Source: an uncultured Bacteroidales bacterium (GTDB lineage: Bacteria > Bacteroidota > Bacteroidia > Bacteroidales > CAIXZF01). From it: a DNA stretch of 64,000 nucleotides. Below, in pieces: positions 54,557-63,108 of the stretch. The position numbers and the translations under genes were made by a program. The first letter of the stretch is position 1. The number at the start of each line of letters is the position of its first letter. Location of the stretch: NCBI GenBank assembly GCA_903923925.1, contig CAIXZF010000061.1, positions 1-64,000 on the forward strand, read 5' to 3'. The notes under the pieces are model-generated. The model was not told the origin of the DNA. It did no database searches and was given only the letters and a program-made list of their open reading frames with translations.

Positions 54557-55939
54557 ATGAAGAAATATTATTTAGGAATAGATCTGGGATCAACAACCTC
54601 AAAAGCCATCATAATTGATGATGATGATAACATTATAGGAAGGGGAATCACCAATACCAGGGCAAACTATACTGTAGCCACAGAAATTGCAAGGCTTGAA
54701 GCCATTTACAACGCCAGGTTTTCTTTATTGAAGATGAAGTTGGGCGACGAAATAACAAGTAAGCCCGAGTACAACCGGTACATACAGGACCTTGAATCAG
54801 TGTTTCAGTACCTTCAGTTTAAACGCAGGCTCGACAGGCTAAATGTACAATTTATTGATACAATCGAATCCAGCTTTCAGGATGAGAAAAAATTAGCAGT
54901 TTCTGGTTATATTGAGCATATAGTCAACACAATAGAGCCTGCCATTAAGGATGAATATATGAATTCAAACCTCGGTGGAAAGAATCAGTTTTTCAGAGAT
55001 ATTGTCAGCGAAAAATTCAATAAAGAACTTAATTTTATTGATAAAAACTACTTTGAGCCACTGATGATGGTTTACGACAAGAGCATAATCTCGGCAGAAA
55101 ATGAGCTAACTGAGTACGACTTCAAAGAGCTTATTTTTCAGTCGATGGAACTGCTGAATGATAAATATGCCGGTCTTGAAAATACCTCTTCTGAGCATAG
55201 TAACGTTCAGTTCGACAATGAGTTGAATCTTTTAAAGGGAAATTACAAAGTTATTTACGATTCGCTGAAAGATCATATCAGTTTCGTTGCTAATATGGAT
55301 ATCCATATTACAAATATGGTTGGCACAGGCTATGGCAGAGCCTTACTGCCATTCCCAGAAAAATCAATCCGTTCAGAAATCCTCTGCCATGCGTTTGGGG
55401 CACATGCGATATTCCCTAAAACTAAAACGGTACTCGATATTGGCGGTCAGGATACAAAAGCAATACAAGTTGACAGTCATGGACTGGTTACCAGTTTTCA
55501 TATGAATGACCGTTGCGCTGCAGGATGTGGAAGATATCTCGGTTATATAGCCGATGAATTCAACATTTCTCTTAACGAGCTTGGGCCGCTGGCAATGGAA
55601 GCTACCAATGAGGTAAATATTTGTTCAACCTGTACTGTATTTGCCGCAGCTGAGATCAGGGAATTAACCAATGTAGGGCAGAAACGAAGCGATATTCTTG
55701 CAGGGCTTCACAGAGCAATTGTGATGCGTGCAATGTCCTTGCTGGCCAGATCTGGCGGTGTAAGGAACGAATTCACCTTTACCGGTGGAGTTGCAAGAAA
55801 TCAGGCGGTATTAAAGTATGTTTCTGAACTTGTATATAAAAACTACGGTAACGATATCAAAATTAATATTCACACAGATTCTATTTTTATGGGAGCTCTC
55901 GGAGGCGCAATGTTTGCCAGGAGAAGTGCCGGTAATTAA
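54557..55939 (+). CDS. bcrA: Benzoyl-CoA reductase subunit A (ATPase/activator)
   Basis: A 460-residue ASKHA-fold ATPase of the BadF/BadG/BcrA/BcrD family. It has a phosphate-binding loop GIDLGSTTSKAIIID and a second loop VLDIGGQDTKAIQVD. The cluster cysteines are C320 and C324 (CAAGC) and C356 and C359 (CSTC). An insert of about 170 residues follows the first loop, as in Thauera-type BcrA and BadF rather than the shorter Azoarcus BzdQ. With BcrD it hydrolyses ATP to push electrons from ferredoxin into the BcrBC module. No ferredoxin gene lies in the window. Confidence 0.9.
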   Translation: MKKYYLGIDLGSTTSKAIIIDDDDNIIGRGITNTRANYTVATEIARLEAIYNARFSLLKMKLGDEITSKPEYNRYIQDLESVFQYLQFKRRLDRLNVQFIDTIESSFQDEKKLAVSGYIEHIVNTIEPAIKDEYMNSNLGGKNQFFRDIVSEKFNKELNFIDKNYFEPLMMVYDKSIISAENELTEYDFKELIFQSMELLNDKYAGLENTSSEHSNVQFDNELNLLKGNYKVIYDSLKDHISFVANMDIHITNMVGTGYGRALLPFPEKSIRSEILCHAFGAHAIFPKTKTVLDIGGQDTKAIQVDSHGLVTSFHMNDRCAAGCGRYLGYIADEFNISLNELGPLAMEATNEVNICSTCTVFAAAEIRELTNVGQKRSDILAGLHRAIVMRAMSLLARSGGVRNEFTFTGGVARNQAVLKYVSELVYKNYGNDIKINIHTDSIFMGALGGAMFARRSAGN

Positions 55940-55969
55940 AGTGAATACAGTTTAACCAGGAGAAAATCA

Positions 55970-56800
55970 ATGAATCAGCATATTTATACACTCGGAGTAG
56001 ATGTAGGCAGCAGCCTGATAAAAGTAGTTCTAATGGACTATTCAGATGAACCCGTCATTTTGGATAAAAGAACGGAAAAAATAAGGAAAAGGAATCCTGA
56101 AATGGTATCCGATTTGCTTATCGACCAAATTCTCATTGACCACAATCTGACCTTCGCGGATATTGCCTACCTGGCATCGACTGGAGAAGGCGAAATGCTT
56201 GAACGTAAACTCGGGCACTTCTACAGCATGACCACACATGCAAGAGGAGGCGTATTTCTTTGCCCCGGTTCGCTCACCGTAATCGATATGGGAGCTCTTT
56301 TTGTGAGGGCTATCAAAATAAATGAGGCAGGTAAGGTTCTGGATTACAAAATGACCGGACAATGCGCTTCAGGCTCCGGACAGTTCATCGAGAACATTTC
56401 ACGTTATCTTGGGCTGTCAATTGAAGAAGTTGGAGCCACTTCATTAAAATCAAAAACTCCGGAAGTTCCCTCAGGAATCTGCTCTGTACTGGCCGAAACT
56501 GACGTTATTAATATGGTTTCCAGAGGCATATCAACACCCGACATTATTAAAGGAATTCATCTATCTATTGCCAATAAAATCATCAGGCTCCTCACCTCTC
56601 TCAAAGCAGAGTCGCCTGTAGTTCTTACCGGAGGAATGGCTATGAATAAGGGCATGATTCAGGCAGTTCAGGAACTTATTGAAGAAAGCAAATTAGGACT
56701 GGTAATCAAAGCTGATCCAGATTCCATTTTTGCCGGAGCAATAGGAGCTGCATTGTGGGGTGGATTCCGCTACTATAAATTAAATTCTACTAAAGATTAA
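55970..56800 (+). CDS. bcrD: Benzoyl-CoA reductase subunit D (ATPase/activator)
   Basis: A 276-residue BadF/BcrA-family ATPase with GVDVGSSLIKVVLMD at the start, the cluster cysteine C132 in TGQCASGSGQFI, C171 in GICSVLAETDVIN, and the adenosine loop VLTGGMAMNKG. It pairs with BcrA around a shared [4Fe-4S] cluster. It starts 30 bp after bcrA. Its length of 276 matches BcrD. Confidence 0.9.
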   Translation: MNQHIYTLGVDVGSSLIKVVLMDYSDEPVILDKRTEKIRKRNPEMVSDLLIDQILIDHNLTFADIAYLASTGEGEMLERKLGHFYSMTTHARGGVFLCPGSLTVIDMGALFVRAIKINEAGKVLDYKMTGQCASGSGQFIENISRYLGLSIEEVGATSLKSKTPEVPSGICSVLAETDVINMVSRGISTPDIIKGIHLSIANKIIRLLTSLKAESPVVLTGGMAMNKGMIQAVQELIEESKLGLVIKADPDSIFAGAIGAALWGGFRYYKLNSTKD

Positions 56801-56826
56801 TCAGCTTAAAATCTCAGTTTAGCGTT

Positions 56827-58908
56827 ATGACCAATCCGCTGGATGCCTTATTTAAACCCAAAGCAGTAGCTCTTATCGGAGCTTCGCAGAAAGAATTATC
56901 GATAGGGAATGTAATCATTAAAAACCTCTTGTTTTACAACTTCAATGGCCCCGTATACCCCATTAACCCCAAAGTTGAGGAGATCAGAGGACTAAAGGCC
57001 TATCCTTCTATTCTCGCAGTTCCGGGAGATGTTGACCTTGTTCATATTGTTATTCCTCCACCATTTGTTCCGGAAGAAGTTGAGAATTGTGGTAAGAAGG
57101 GGGTTAAAGCTATAATCGTAAATACCGCTGGCTTTGCTGAAATGGGAGCTGAAGGGGAAGCCCTGCAGAATGATTTTCTTTCCAGAGCAAAGAAATACGG
57201 AATCCGGGTTGTTGGGCCTAATTGCCAGGGAATCATTAATAGCGACCCAAACTTTAAGGCCTATTGCAATTTTACTTTTACCTTTCCGGAGCCAGGCCAT
57301 ATTTCAGTTGTTGCTCAAAGTGGCGGTGTCGGAGCAGTAATTCTCCAGGCGTTTTATGATATGGGAATAGGCGTTGGGATGTATGCTTCTAATGGCAATG
57401 GCTCTGATGTTTCTATCCCGGAAATCATGCGATATTATGGTGAGGATGATAATTGCCGGGTAGTTGTTCTTTATGTTGAAAGTCTTGATAACCCTAAGGA
57501 ATTCATGGATGTTGCCCGTGAAGTATCGAAGAAAAAACCTATTCTAGCGATAACAGCCGGACGTACAGATAAGGGTGCTGAGGCTTCCCGTTCACATATT
57601 GGCGGACTCGCCGGAAGCATTTCAATGGAGCTGATTTTCAAAAAAACCGGGATATTAGGTTTCACGAATCAGCACGATTTATGCAATGCTGCTGTTGCCT
57701 TTTCGTATCAACCAATTCCCCAGGGAAACAGAGTAGGCATCATTACAAATACAGGAGGCCCTTCGGTAATTGCAATCGATGAACTTGTAAGTTGTGGTTT
57801 GGAGTTACCTCAGCTTTCTGAAAAAGCAGCTTCTCAATTAAAGGAAACAATGCTCGAATCTGCTTCCATCCATAATCCGCTTGATGTTGTTGCCACAGCT
57901 GGTCCGAACCACTTTAAAAGCGCACTTGAAGTAATGCTCAATGAGCCACAATACGATAGTATTTATATCAATTTTGTTACTCCTCCTTTTGTTGATTGTG
58001 AAAGTGTTGCAAAAGAGATTGTGAGTGCTGCAGCTAAATCATCAAAACCGGTGGTTTGCAATTACATGACCGATAAACAAAAATGGCAGGGAACTTCTTC
58101 AATATTCAAAGCAGGCGAAATTCCATGCTTCGATTTTGCAGAAACTGCCGCTCGTGCCTTATCCGACCTGGTACGTTATAAGCTGATGCGTTCCAAAAAA
58201 GCAGGAGAAATACGCGCATTTACCGATGTCAACAAGGAATCTGTTGCAGCAATTATAAGTCAGGCTAAAAGTCATAACCGGGAAGTACTATCAGCTCGTG
58301 AAGTATATAATATAATTAGTGCTTATAACATTCCGGTGGCTCCCTGGAGCATTGCCTCAGATGTCACTCAGGCAATAAATTCTGCTGAATCACTGGGATT
58401 TCCGGTTGTAATTAAAGTTGACTCTGAAAAGTACATCCATAAAAGCGATGTTGATGGTGTTGCAGTAAATATTCGCGATGCCGCTGCTGTAAGAGAAGTT
58501 GTTGAGCGGATGCAGAGAACATTAGGTAATGATATTCAATTCTTTATCCAGCAGTTTCTGCCTCATCACAGGGAATTAATAATTGGAGCAAAGGCTGAAA
58601 CGGGTGTTGGTCATCTTATAATGTTTGGTTTAGGTGGCATTTTTGTGGAAGTACTTAAAGACGTAGCCTTTACATTAAGTCCTGTAACAGACGCTGAAGC
58701 CTCAGAATTAATTGACTCAATTAAAGCAGTTGCTTTGCTCCATGGATTCCGTGGTGAAAAAGGCGTAAATACTGAACTTTTAATCGAAATAATACAACGA
58801 GTTTCTATGCTGGTTGTAGATTTTCCGGAAATCAGGGAGCTGGATATTAATCCGCTGTTTGCTTATAACGACACAATGTTCGCAGTTGATGCCAGAATTA
58901 TTATTTAA
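56827..58908 (+). CDS. ADP-forming acyl-CoA synthetase (acetate-CoA ligase family)
   Basis: A 693-residue fused enzyme. The CoA-binding part starts PKAVALIGASQKELSIGNVI, the ligase part has VVAQSGGVGAVILQAF, and the phospho-histidine is H257 in SRSHIGGLAGS. The C-terminal ATP-grasp part has FPVVIKVDSEKYIHKSDVDGVAVNI. Such enzymes interconvert acyl-CoA + ADP + Pi with acid + CoA + ATP. Within the benzoyl-CoA cluster it could activate benzoate at one ATP-to-ADP cost, or recover ATP from product acyl-CoAs. The substrate is inferred from context. It starts 27 bp after bcrD, same strand. Confidence 0.88.
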   Translation: MTNPLDALFKPKAVALIGASQKELSIGNVIIKNLLFYNFNGPVYPINPKVEEIRGLKAYPSILAVPGDVDLVHIVIPPPFVPEEVENCGKKGVKAIIVNTAGFAEMGAEGEALQNDFLSRAKKYGIRVVGPNCQGIINSDPNFKAYCNFTFTFPEPGHISVVAQSGGVGAVILQAFYDMGIGVGMYASNGNGSDVSIPEIMRYYGEDDNCRVVVLYVESLDNPKEFMDVAREVSKKKPILAITAGRTDKGAEASRSHIGGLAGSISMELIFKKTGILGFTNQHDLCNAAVAFSYQPIPQGNRVGIITNTGGPSVIAIDELVSCGLELPQLSEKAASQLKETMLESASIHNPLDVVATAGPNHFKSALEVMLNEPQYDSIYINFVTPPFVDCESVAKEIVSAAAKSSKPVVCNYMTDKQKWQGTSSIFKAGEIPCFDFAETAARALSDLVRYKLMRSKKAGEIRAFTDVNKESVAAIISQAKSHNREVLSAREVYNIISAYNIPVAPWSIASDVTQAINSAESLGFPVVIKVDSEKYIHKSDVDGVAVNIRDAAAVREVVERMQRTLGNDIQFFIQQFLPHHRELIIGAKAETGVGHLIMFGLGGIFVEVLKDVAFTLSPVTDAEASELIDSIKAVALLHGFRGEKGVNTELLIEIIQRVSMLVVDFPEIRELDINPLFAYNDTMFAVDARIII

Positions 58909-58938
58909 CTGAAAAAAACTTTAAAAAGCACAAGAAAA

Positions 58939-59898
58939 ATGGAAAATTCTCCCCTAAAAATCGGAATCATCGGACTCGGTCCCATTGGCCAAACTCTTGC
59001 AGTACATCTTAAAGATGCAGGCGCAGAACTGGCGATTACGGATCTTGACAGGGAAAAACTAAACCTGATAAGAACTCAGGGAATAGAACTGGTTGGCAGA
59101 TTTGAAAAGAAATCATATTTCAAGTATGTCTATTATTCCATTGAGGAGATGCTAGAGCATGACTTTGATATCCTGATTTCCGCTGTTAAAGACTACCATG
59201 TCGACAGCCTGGTCAGGTTAATAAAGCAAAATCTGAAAAAAGATGTTTACCTGCTCAGTGCTCAGAATGGTATTGATATCAGGAAGAAATACCAATGTCT
59301 TTTCCCTGAATCCTCAATTCTCCGGATGGTTATCAATTTCGCCGGAAACCTTCAGGCACCAAATGTCGTTGGGATTAATTTTTTCAATCCGCCCAATTAC
59401 ATTGGTTCAATGGACGACTCCCAGCTTAAACTGGCAAAAAGATTAGCTGACACGCTTACCAGTGTGGACCTTGAAACAGAACAGGTTACTTCTTTTAAAA
59501 TCATTGACAAAATCTGGGAAAAAACTATTCTCAACGCTGCCCTCAGCCCACTTTGTGCCATTTCCCGACTAACCATGAAAGAGGCTATGGATAATGGAGA
59601 TACACTGGAAATTGTTGAACAGATACTCTACGAAGCAGTGGAAGTTGCTAAAGCTGAAGAAATAACATTACCGGAAAACTTTGTGAAACTTGCCATAAGA
59701 TATCTTAGTAATGCTGGTAATCATATGCCATCTTTAGCTGTCGACTTAATCAACAAAAGAGATACTGAGATTGATTATATGAACGGAAAGATAGTAAGTT
59801 ACGGCAGGAAACATTATATAAAAACACCGCTGAACCTGATTCTTACCAATCTCGTTAATGCTATTTCCTGTAAGAACGGAGTAGGAAGATGTAAATAA
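58939..59898 (+). CDS. Ketopantoate reductase (PanE/ApbA)-like dehydrogenase
   Basis: A 319-residue NAD(P)-dependent reductase of the ApbA/PanE fold. It has a Rossmann motif GIIGLGPIGQTLAVHL, SAQNGID, the catalytic lysine region DKIWEKTILNAALSPLCA, and a C-terminal helical domain. True PanE acts in pantothenate synthesis. Here it lies 31 bp after the acyl-CoA synthetase and 65 bp before had within an aromatic-degradation run, so it may have been recruited for another oxo/hydroxy-acid step. The substrate is unknown. Confidence 0.8.
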   Translation: MENSPLKIGIIGLGPIGQTLAVHLKDAGAELAITDLDREKLNLIRTQGIELVGRFEKKSYFKYVYYSIEEMLEHDFDILISAVKDYHVDSLVRLIKQNLKKDVYLLSAQNGIDIRKKYQCLFPESSILRMVINFAGNLQAPNVVGINFFNPPNYIGSMDDSQLKLAKRLADTLTSVDLETEQVTSFKIIDKIWEKTILNAALSPLCAISRLTMKEAMDNGDTLEIVEQILYEAVEVAKAEEITLPENFVKLAIRYLSNAGNHMPSLAVDLINKRDTEIDYMNGKIVSYGRKHYIKTPLNLILTNLVNAISCKNGVGRCK

Positions 59899-59962
59899 TT
59901 TAAACATGTATGATAACAATCATACATATACTAACTCTAAGAAATTTTAAGAAGTTACTATT

Positions 59963-61030
59963 ATGGAAAACAAAATGTATTCCTGGCAAATGACAGCATT
60001 GGATGCCGATTTTCAGCTTGTTGAGAGTCCGTTGCCTGAACTGGGCGATAATGAGGCTCTCATTAAAATTGCCGGTTGCGGAGTATGCCATACCGATCTG
60101 AGTTTCTGGCATTATGGTGTAAAAACAAAAAAAGAACTACCATTAACTTTAGGCCACGAGATAAGTGGAGAAGTTGTTGCAGGACCTGCCGAATGGCTGG
60201 GTAAAAAAGTAATTATTCCAGCTGTACTTCCTTGCGGTACCTGCGAATTATGCAAAAAAGGCCGTAGTAATATCTGTCAGAACCAGCTTATGCCTGGTAA
60301 TGATTTTCATGGTGGCTTTGCATCACATATTAAAGTTCCTTATCAATTTCTTTGTCCTGTGCCACAGGAAGTTCTCGATAAATACCCACTTGAGAAACTT
60401 TCAGTTGTTGCGGATGCTATTTCTACGCCTTACCAGGTAATTAAAAAATCGGAACTCGAAGAGGGCGATTTTGCAATTATTGTTGGTGTTGGAGGCGTTG
60501 GAATTTATGCCGCACTTATTGCAGGAATAATGGGTGCTAAAGTTCTGGCTCTGGATATTTCTGCTGAAAAACTGGAAATCGCCAGGCAGAATGGTGTTTC
60601 AGCTACCTTGAATATCAAGGATATGGACATGAAATCTATCAAGGAAAATGTAAGAAGTATTGCAAAAGAACTTGGCGTTTCGCGTTTTGGCTGGAAAATT
60701 TTTGAAATTTCCGGTACTAAGGCAGGACAGGATCTGGCCTTCAATCTTATTACGTTCACTTCCACCTTATCAATTGTTGGTTTCACAATGGAAAAACCAG
60801 AAGTAAGACTTAGCAACCTAATGGCCTTCGATGCAAAACTAATCGGTACATGGGGCTGTAAACCTGAACTTTACCCCGAAGTCCTCGACCTTATTGCTAA
60901 AGATAAACTAATAATTGATTCATTCATTGAAACCTTTCCACTTTCGAAAATCAATGAAGTATTTAAAAATACATTAGAACACAAATACAAAAAACGTTCA
61001 GTATTGGTTCCGGATTTTAATACCCAATAA
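59963..61030 (+). CDS. had: 6-hydroxycyclohex-1-ene-1-carbonyl-CoA dehydrogenase
   Basis: A 355-residue zinc-type alcohol dehydrogenase. Catalytic zinc ligands: AGCGVCHTDLSFWHYG and LGHEISGEVV. The structural zinc set is PCGTCELCKKGRSNIC. The cofactor loop is GVGGVGIYAALIAGIMG. The HYGVKTKKELPLTLGHEISG and MPGNDFHGGFASHI stretches match Had of the benzoyl-CoA pathway. It oxidises the 6-hydroxy compound to 6-oxocyclohex-1-ene-1-carbonyl-CoA with NAD+. It lies together with oah and dch, which secures the assignment better than the fold alone. Confidence 0.88.
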   Translation: MENKMYSWQMTALDADFQLVESPLPELGDNEALIKIAGCGVCHTDLSFWHYGVKTKKELPLTLGHEISGEVVAGPAEWLGKKVIIPAVLPCGTCELCKKGRSNICQNQLMPGNDFHGGFASHIKVPYQFLCPVPQEVLDKYPLEKLSVVADAISTPYQVIKKSELEEGDFAIIVGVGGVGIYAALIAGIMGAKVLALDISAEKLEIARQNGVSATLNIKDMDMKSIKENVRSIAKELGVSRFGWKIFEISGTKAGQDLAFNLITFTSTLSIVGFTMEKPEVRLSNLMAFDAKLIGTWGCKPELYPEVLDLIAKDKLIIDSFIETFPLSKINEVFKNTLEHKYKKRSVLVPDFNTQ

Positions 61031-61050
61031 TGTTCTGATCCCGTTACCGC

Positions 61051-61126
61051 TGTAGAGACCTAGCATGCTAGGTCTCAAAGACGCAGCGTGCCAGGCATCA
61101 GAGACCTAGCATGCTAGGTCTCTACA
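61051..61126. repeat. Paired palindromic repeat (REP/MITE-like) between had and oah
   Basis: Two identical 22-bp perfect palindromes (half-site GAGACCTAGCA) at 61055-61076 and 61101-61122 are flanked by TGTA on the left and TACA on the right, so the whole 76 bp forms a larger inverted repeat. The 24-bp centre is not palindromic. It resembles the mobile REP-like elements common in Bacteroidota and could also fold in the mRNA between had and oah. Confidence 0.85.
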
Positions 61127-61168
61127 GATAATAAATATAATTAATTAATATTCAAAATCAGATTGCAT

Positions 61169-62257
61169 ATGTTAGCAAGCCATAATCTTGTAGAAACAGA
61201 ATTTAAAGAAATCCTTTTCGAAAAACGCCCATGTTTGGATCATTCCGGAAATGCAGTTCCGGGTTTGTATAATGCGTGGATCATCCTTAATAATCCGCAA
61301 CAATATAATTCCTACACAACGGAAGCCGTAAAAGAAGTTATTCTTGCAATGCGTGCAGCCTCCAACGACAGAACTGTTGTTGCCGTTGTATTTACAGCTG
61401 TTGGCGACAAAGCTTTTTGCACGGGAGGAAACACAAAGGAATATGCAGAGTATTATGCTTCAAATCCTCAGGAATACAAGCAATATATGCGTTTATTCAA
61501 CGACATGGTTTCATCAATTCTTATGAACGATAAGCCAGTTGTTAACAGGGTAAACGGCATGCGTATAGGTGGTGGCCAGGAAATTGGCATGGCCTGTGAT
61601 TTTTCAATCGCTCAGGATCTTTCGCGCTTTGGTCAGGCAGGTCCGAAACACGGCAGTGCACCTGATGGAGGCTCTACTGATTTCCTTCCTCTTTTTGTCG
61701 GCATAGAGAATTCCATGTTTTCCTGTACCGTTTGTGATCCATGGTCGGCACACGAAGCGCTCAGATATGGTTTGCTTACCGAAATCGTTCCTGCTCTAAA
61801 ATTAAATGGAGAATTCATTCCAAACCCAATGGTTCACGTCGATAAGTGGGTTAACGAAAGAGGTGATATTATTTATGGCAAAAGCAAATCCGGCGAGGAG
61901 CTTGTAAAAGCCAAAGAAACACTGAAAGCATCAGTTGTTGATTTGTCAGCCCTTGATGAAGCAACAGAAAAAATTTGCACTAAGCTTATGTACCTGATGC
62001 CAAATTGTTTAAGCAAAACTATTAATTCTCTGAGAAAACACAAACTGGAACATTGGGATAAAAATAAAGAAAGTAACAGGGACTGGTTAGCACTAAATAT
62101 GATGACAGAGGCTAAGGCAGGATTCAGGGCTTTTAATGACGGGCCAAAGGGGCAACGGGAAGTTGATTTTGTTAAATTGAGGCAAATGCTTGCCCAGGGA
62201 CACGAATGGAATGATGATCTGATCAGGGCAATTTCACCCCAATTTCAAGCTGAATAA
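61169..62257 (+). CDS. oah: 6-oxocyclohex-1-ene-1-carbonyl-CoA hydrolase
   Basis: A 362-residue crotonase-fold enzyme from ATG 61169 (a TTG two codons upstream is less likely). It has AWIILNNPQQYNSYTTEAVKEVI, KAFCTGGNTKEYAEYYASNPQEYKQYM and VNGMRIGGGQEIGMACDFSIA. The GQAGPKHGSAPDGGSTDFLP stretch and the long C-terminal extension are characteristic of Oah, which is longer than other crotonases. It adds water to the ring oxo compound and opens it to 3-hydroxypimeloyl-CoA. It follows the palindromic repeat and precedes dch by 20 bp. Confidence 0.92.
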   Translation: MLASHNLVETEFKEILFEKRPCLDHSGNAVPGLYNAWIILNNPQQYNSYTTEAVKEVILAMRAASNDRTVVAVVFTAVGDKAFCTGGNTKEYAEYYASNPQEYKQYMRLFNDMVSSILMNDKPVVNRVNGMRIGGGQEIGMACDFSIAQDLSRFGQAGPKHGSAPDGGSTDFLPLFVGIENSMFSCTVCDPWSAHEALRYGLLTEIVPALKLNGEFIPNPMVHVDKWVNERGDIIYGKSKSGEELVKAKETLKASVVDLSALDEATEKICTKLMYLMPNCLSKTINSLRKHKLEHWDKNKESNRDWLALNMMTEAKAGFRAFNDGPKGQREVDFVKLRQMLAQGHEWNDDLIRAISPQFQAE

Positions 62258-62277
62258 CAAACAATATAAACGCGGAA

Positions 62278-63051
62278 ATGGAAAAAATAAAAGTTGTATA
62301 TACCCATGATGACTCTGTTGCAAGGATTTTTCTTGATGACGGAAAAGGCAATGTTCTCGACAATATTATGATGACAGAGCTGATTTCTCTGCTATCATCA
62401 TTTAAAACAAACAAGGACATCAAGCTGATTACTTTCGAAGGCGCCGGGAATAATTTTTCCTATGGAGCCAGCGTGGAAGAGCATACAAAAGACAAGGCTG
62501 CTGCAATGCTCGAAAGTTTCCACAAATTGTTCTATACCATCATCGATTTACATATTCCTACAATGGCGAGGATCTCCGGACAATGTCTCGGAGGAGGTTT
62601 CGAATTACCACTTGTTTGCAATTTTATCTTTGCCGATAAGACTGCTAAGGTTGGTCAGCCTGAAATTTTACTCGGTGTATTTGCGCCTCCAGCCTCTGTG
62701 ATGCTGCCATTAAAAATCGGTCATGCAAGGGCTGAAGAATTACTTCTGACCGGGAAGATTATCGGAGCTGATGAAGCTAAGGCAATCGGTCTTTTTAATG
62801 ATGTATTTGAAGACAGAGATACTATGGATACCGCACTCGACACGTGGATCAGGAAAAACATTTGCGGCAAGAGTGCTTCATCCCTGAAATATGCTGTAAA
62901 AGCTGCCCGTTCCTCCTTCGATTTTTTCATGCAAAGAAATCTTCCTGTTTATACTAACATGTTTATCAATGAATTAATGGAAACAGAAGATGCTAATGAA
63001 GGCATTAATTCATTTATAGAAAAGCGCAAACCGCTGTGGACAAATCGTTGA
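62278..63051 (+). CDS. dch: Cyclohexa-1,5-diene-1-carbonyl-CoA hydratase
   Basis: A 257-residue crotonase-family enzyme. It has ARIFLDDGKGNVLDNIMMTELISLL, FEGAGNNFSYGASVEEH, a typical RISGQCLGGGFELPLVCNFIFAD oxyanion-hole stretch and GQPEILLGVFAPPASVMLP. It hydrates the benzoyl-CoA reductase product to 6-hydroxycyclohex-1-ene-1-carbonyl-CoA. Length and motifs match Dch, and its partners had and oah are adjacent. It starts 20 bp after oah. Confidence 0.9.
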   Translation: MEKIKVVYTHDDSVARIFLDDGKGNVLDNIMMTELISLLSSFKTNKDIKLITFEGAGNNFSYGASVEEHTKDKAAAMLESFHKLFYTIIDLHIPTMARISGQCLGGGFELPLVCNFIFADKTAKVGQPEILLGVFAPPASVMLPLKIGHARAEELLLTGKIIGADEAKAIGLFNDVFEDRDTMDTALDTWIRKNICGKSASSLKYAVKAARSSFDFFMQRNLPVYTNMFINELMETEDANEGINSFIEKRKPLWTNR

Positions 63052-63108
63052 AATTTTGAAAAAATGAAAAGTACCTATTCACTATAAGGCTAAAAGAGTA
63101 ATCAGTCT

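Noticed and set aside
52052..56800. 2-hydroxyglutaryl-CoA dehydratase as the identity of the HgdB-type subunits
   Set aside because: Two different ATPase subunits, the C-B-A-D order, BcrC/BcrB-specific stretches and the adjacent had, oah and dch genes favour benzoyl-CoA reductase.
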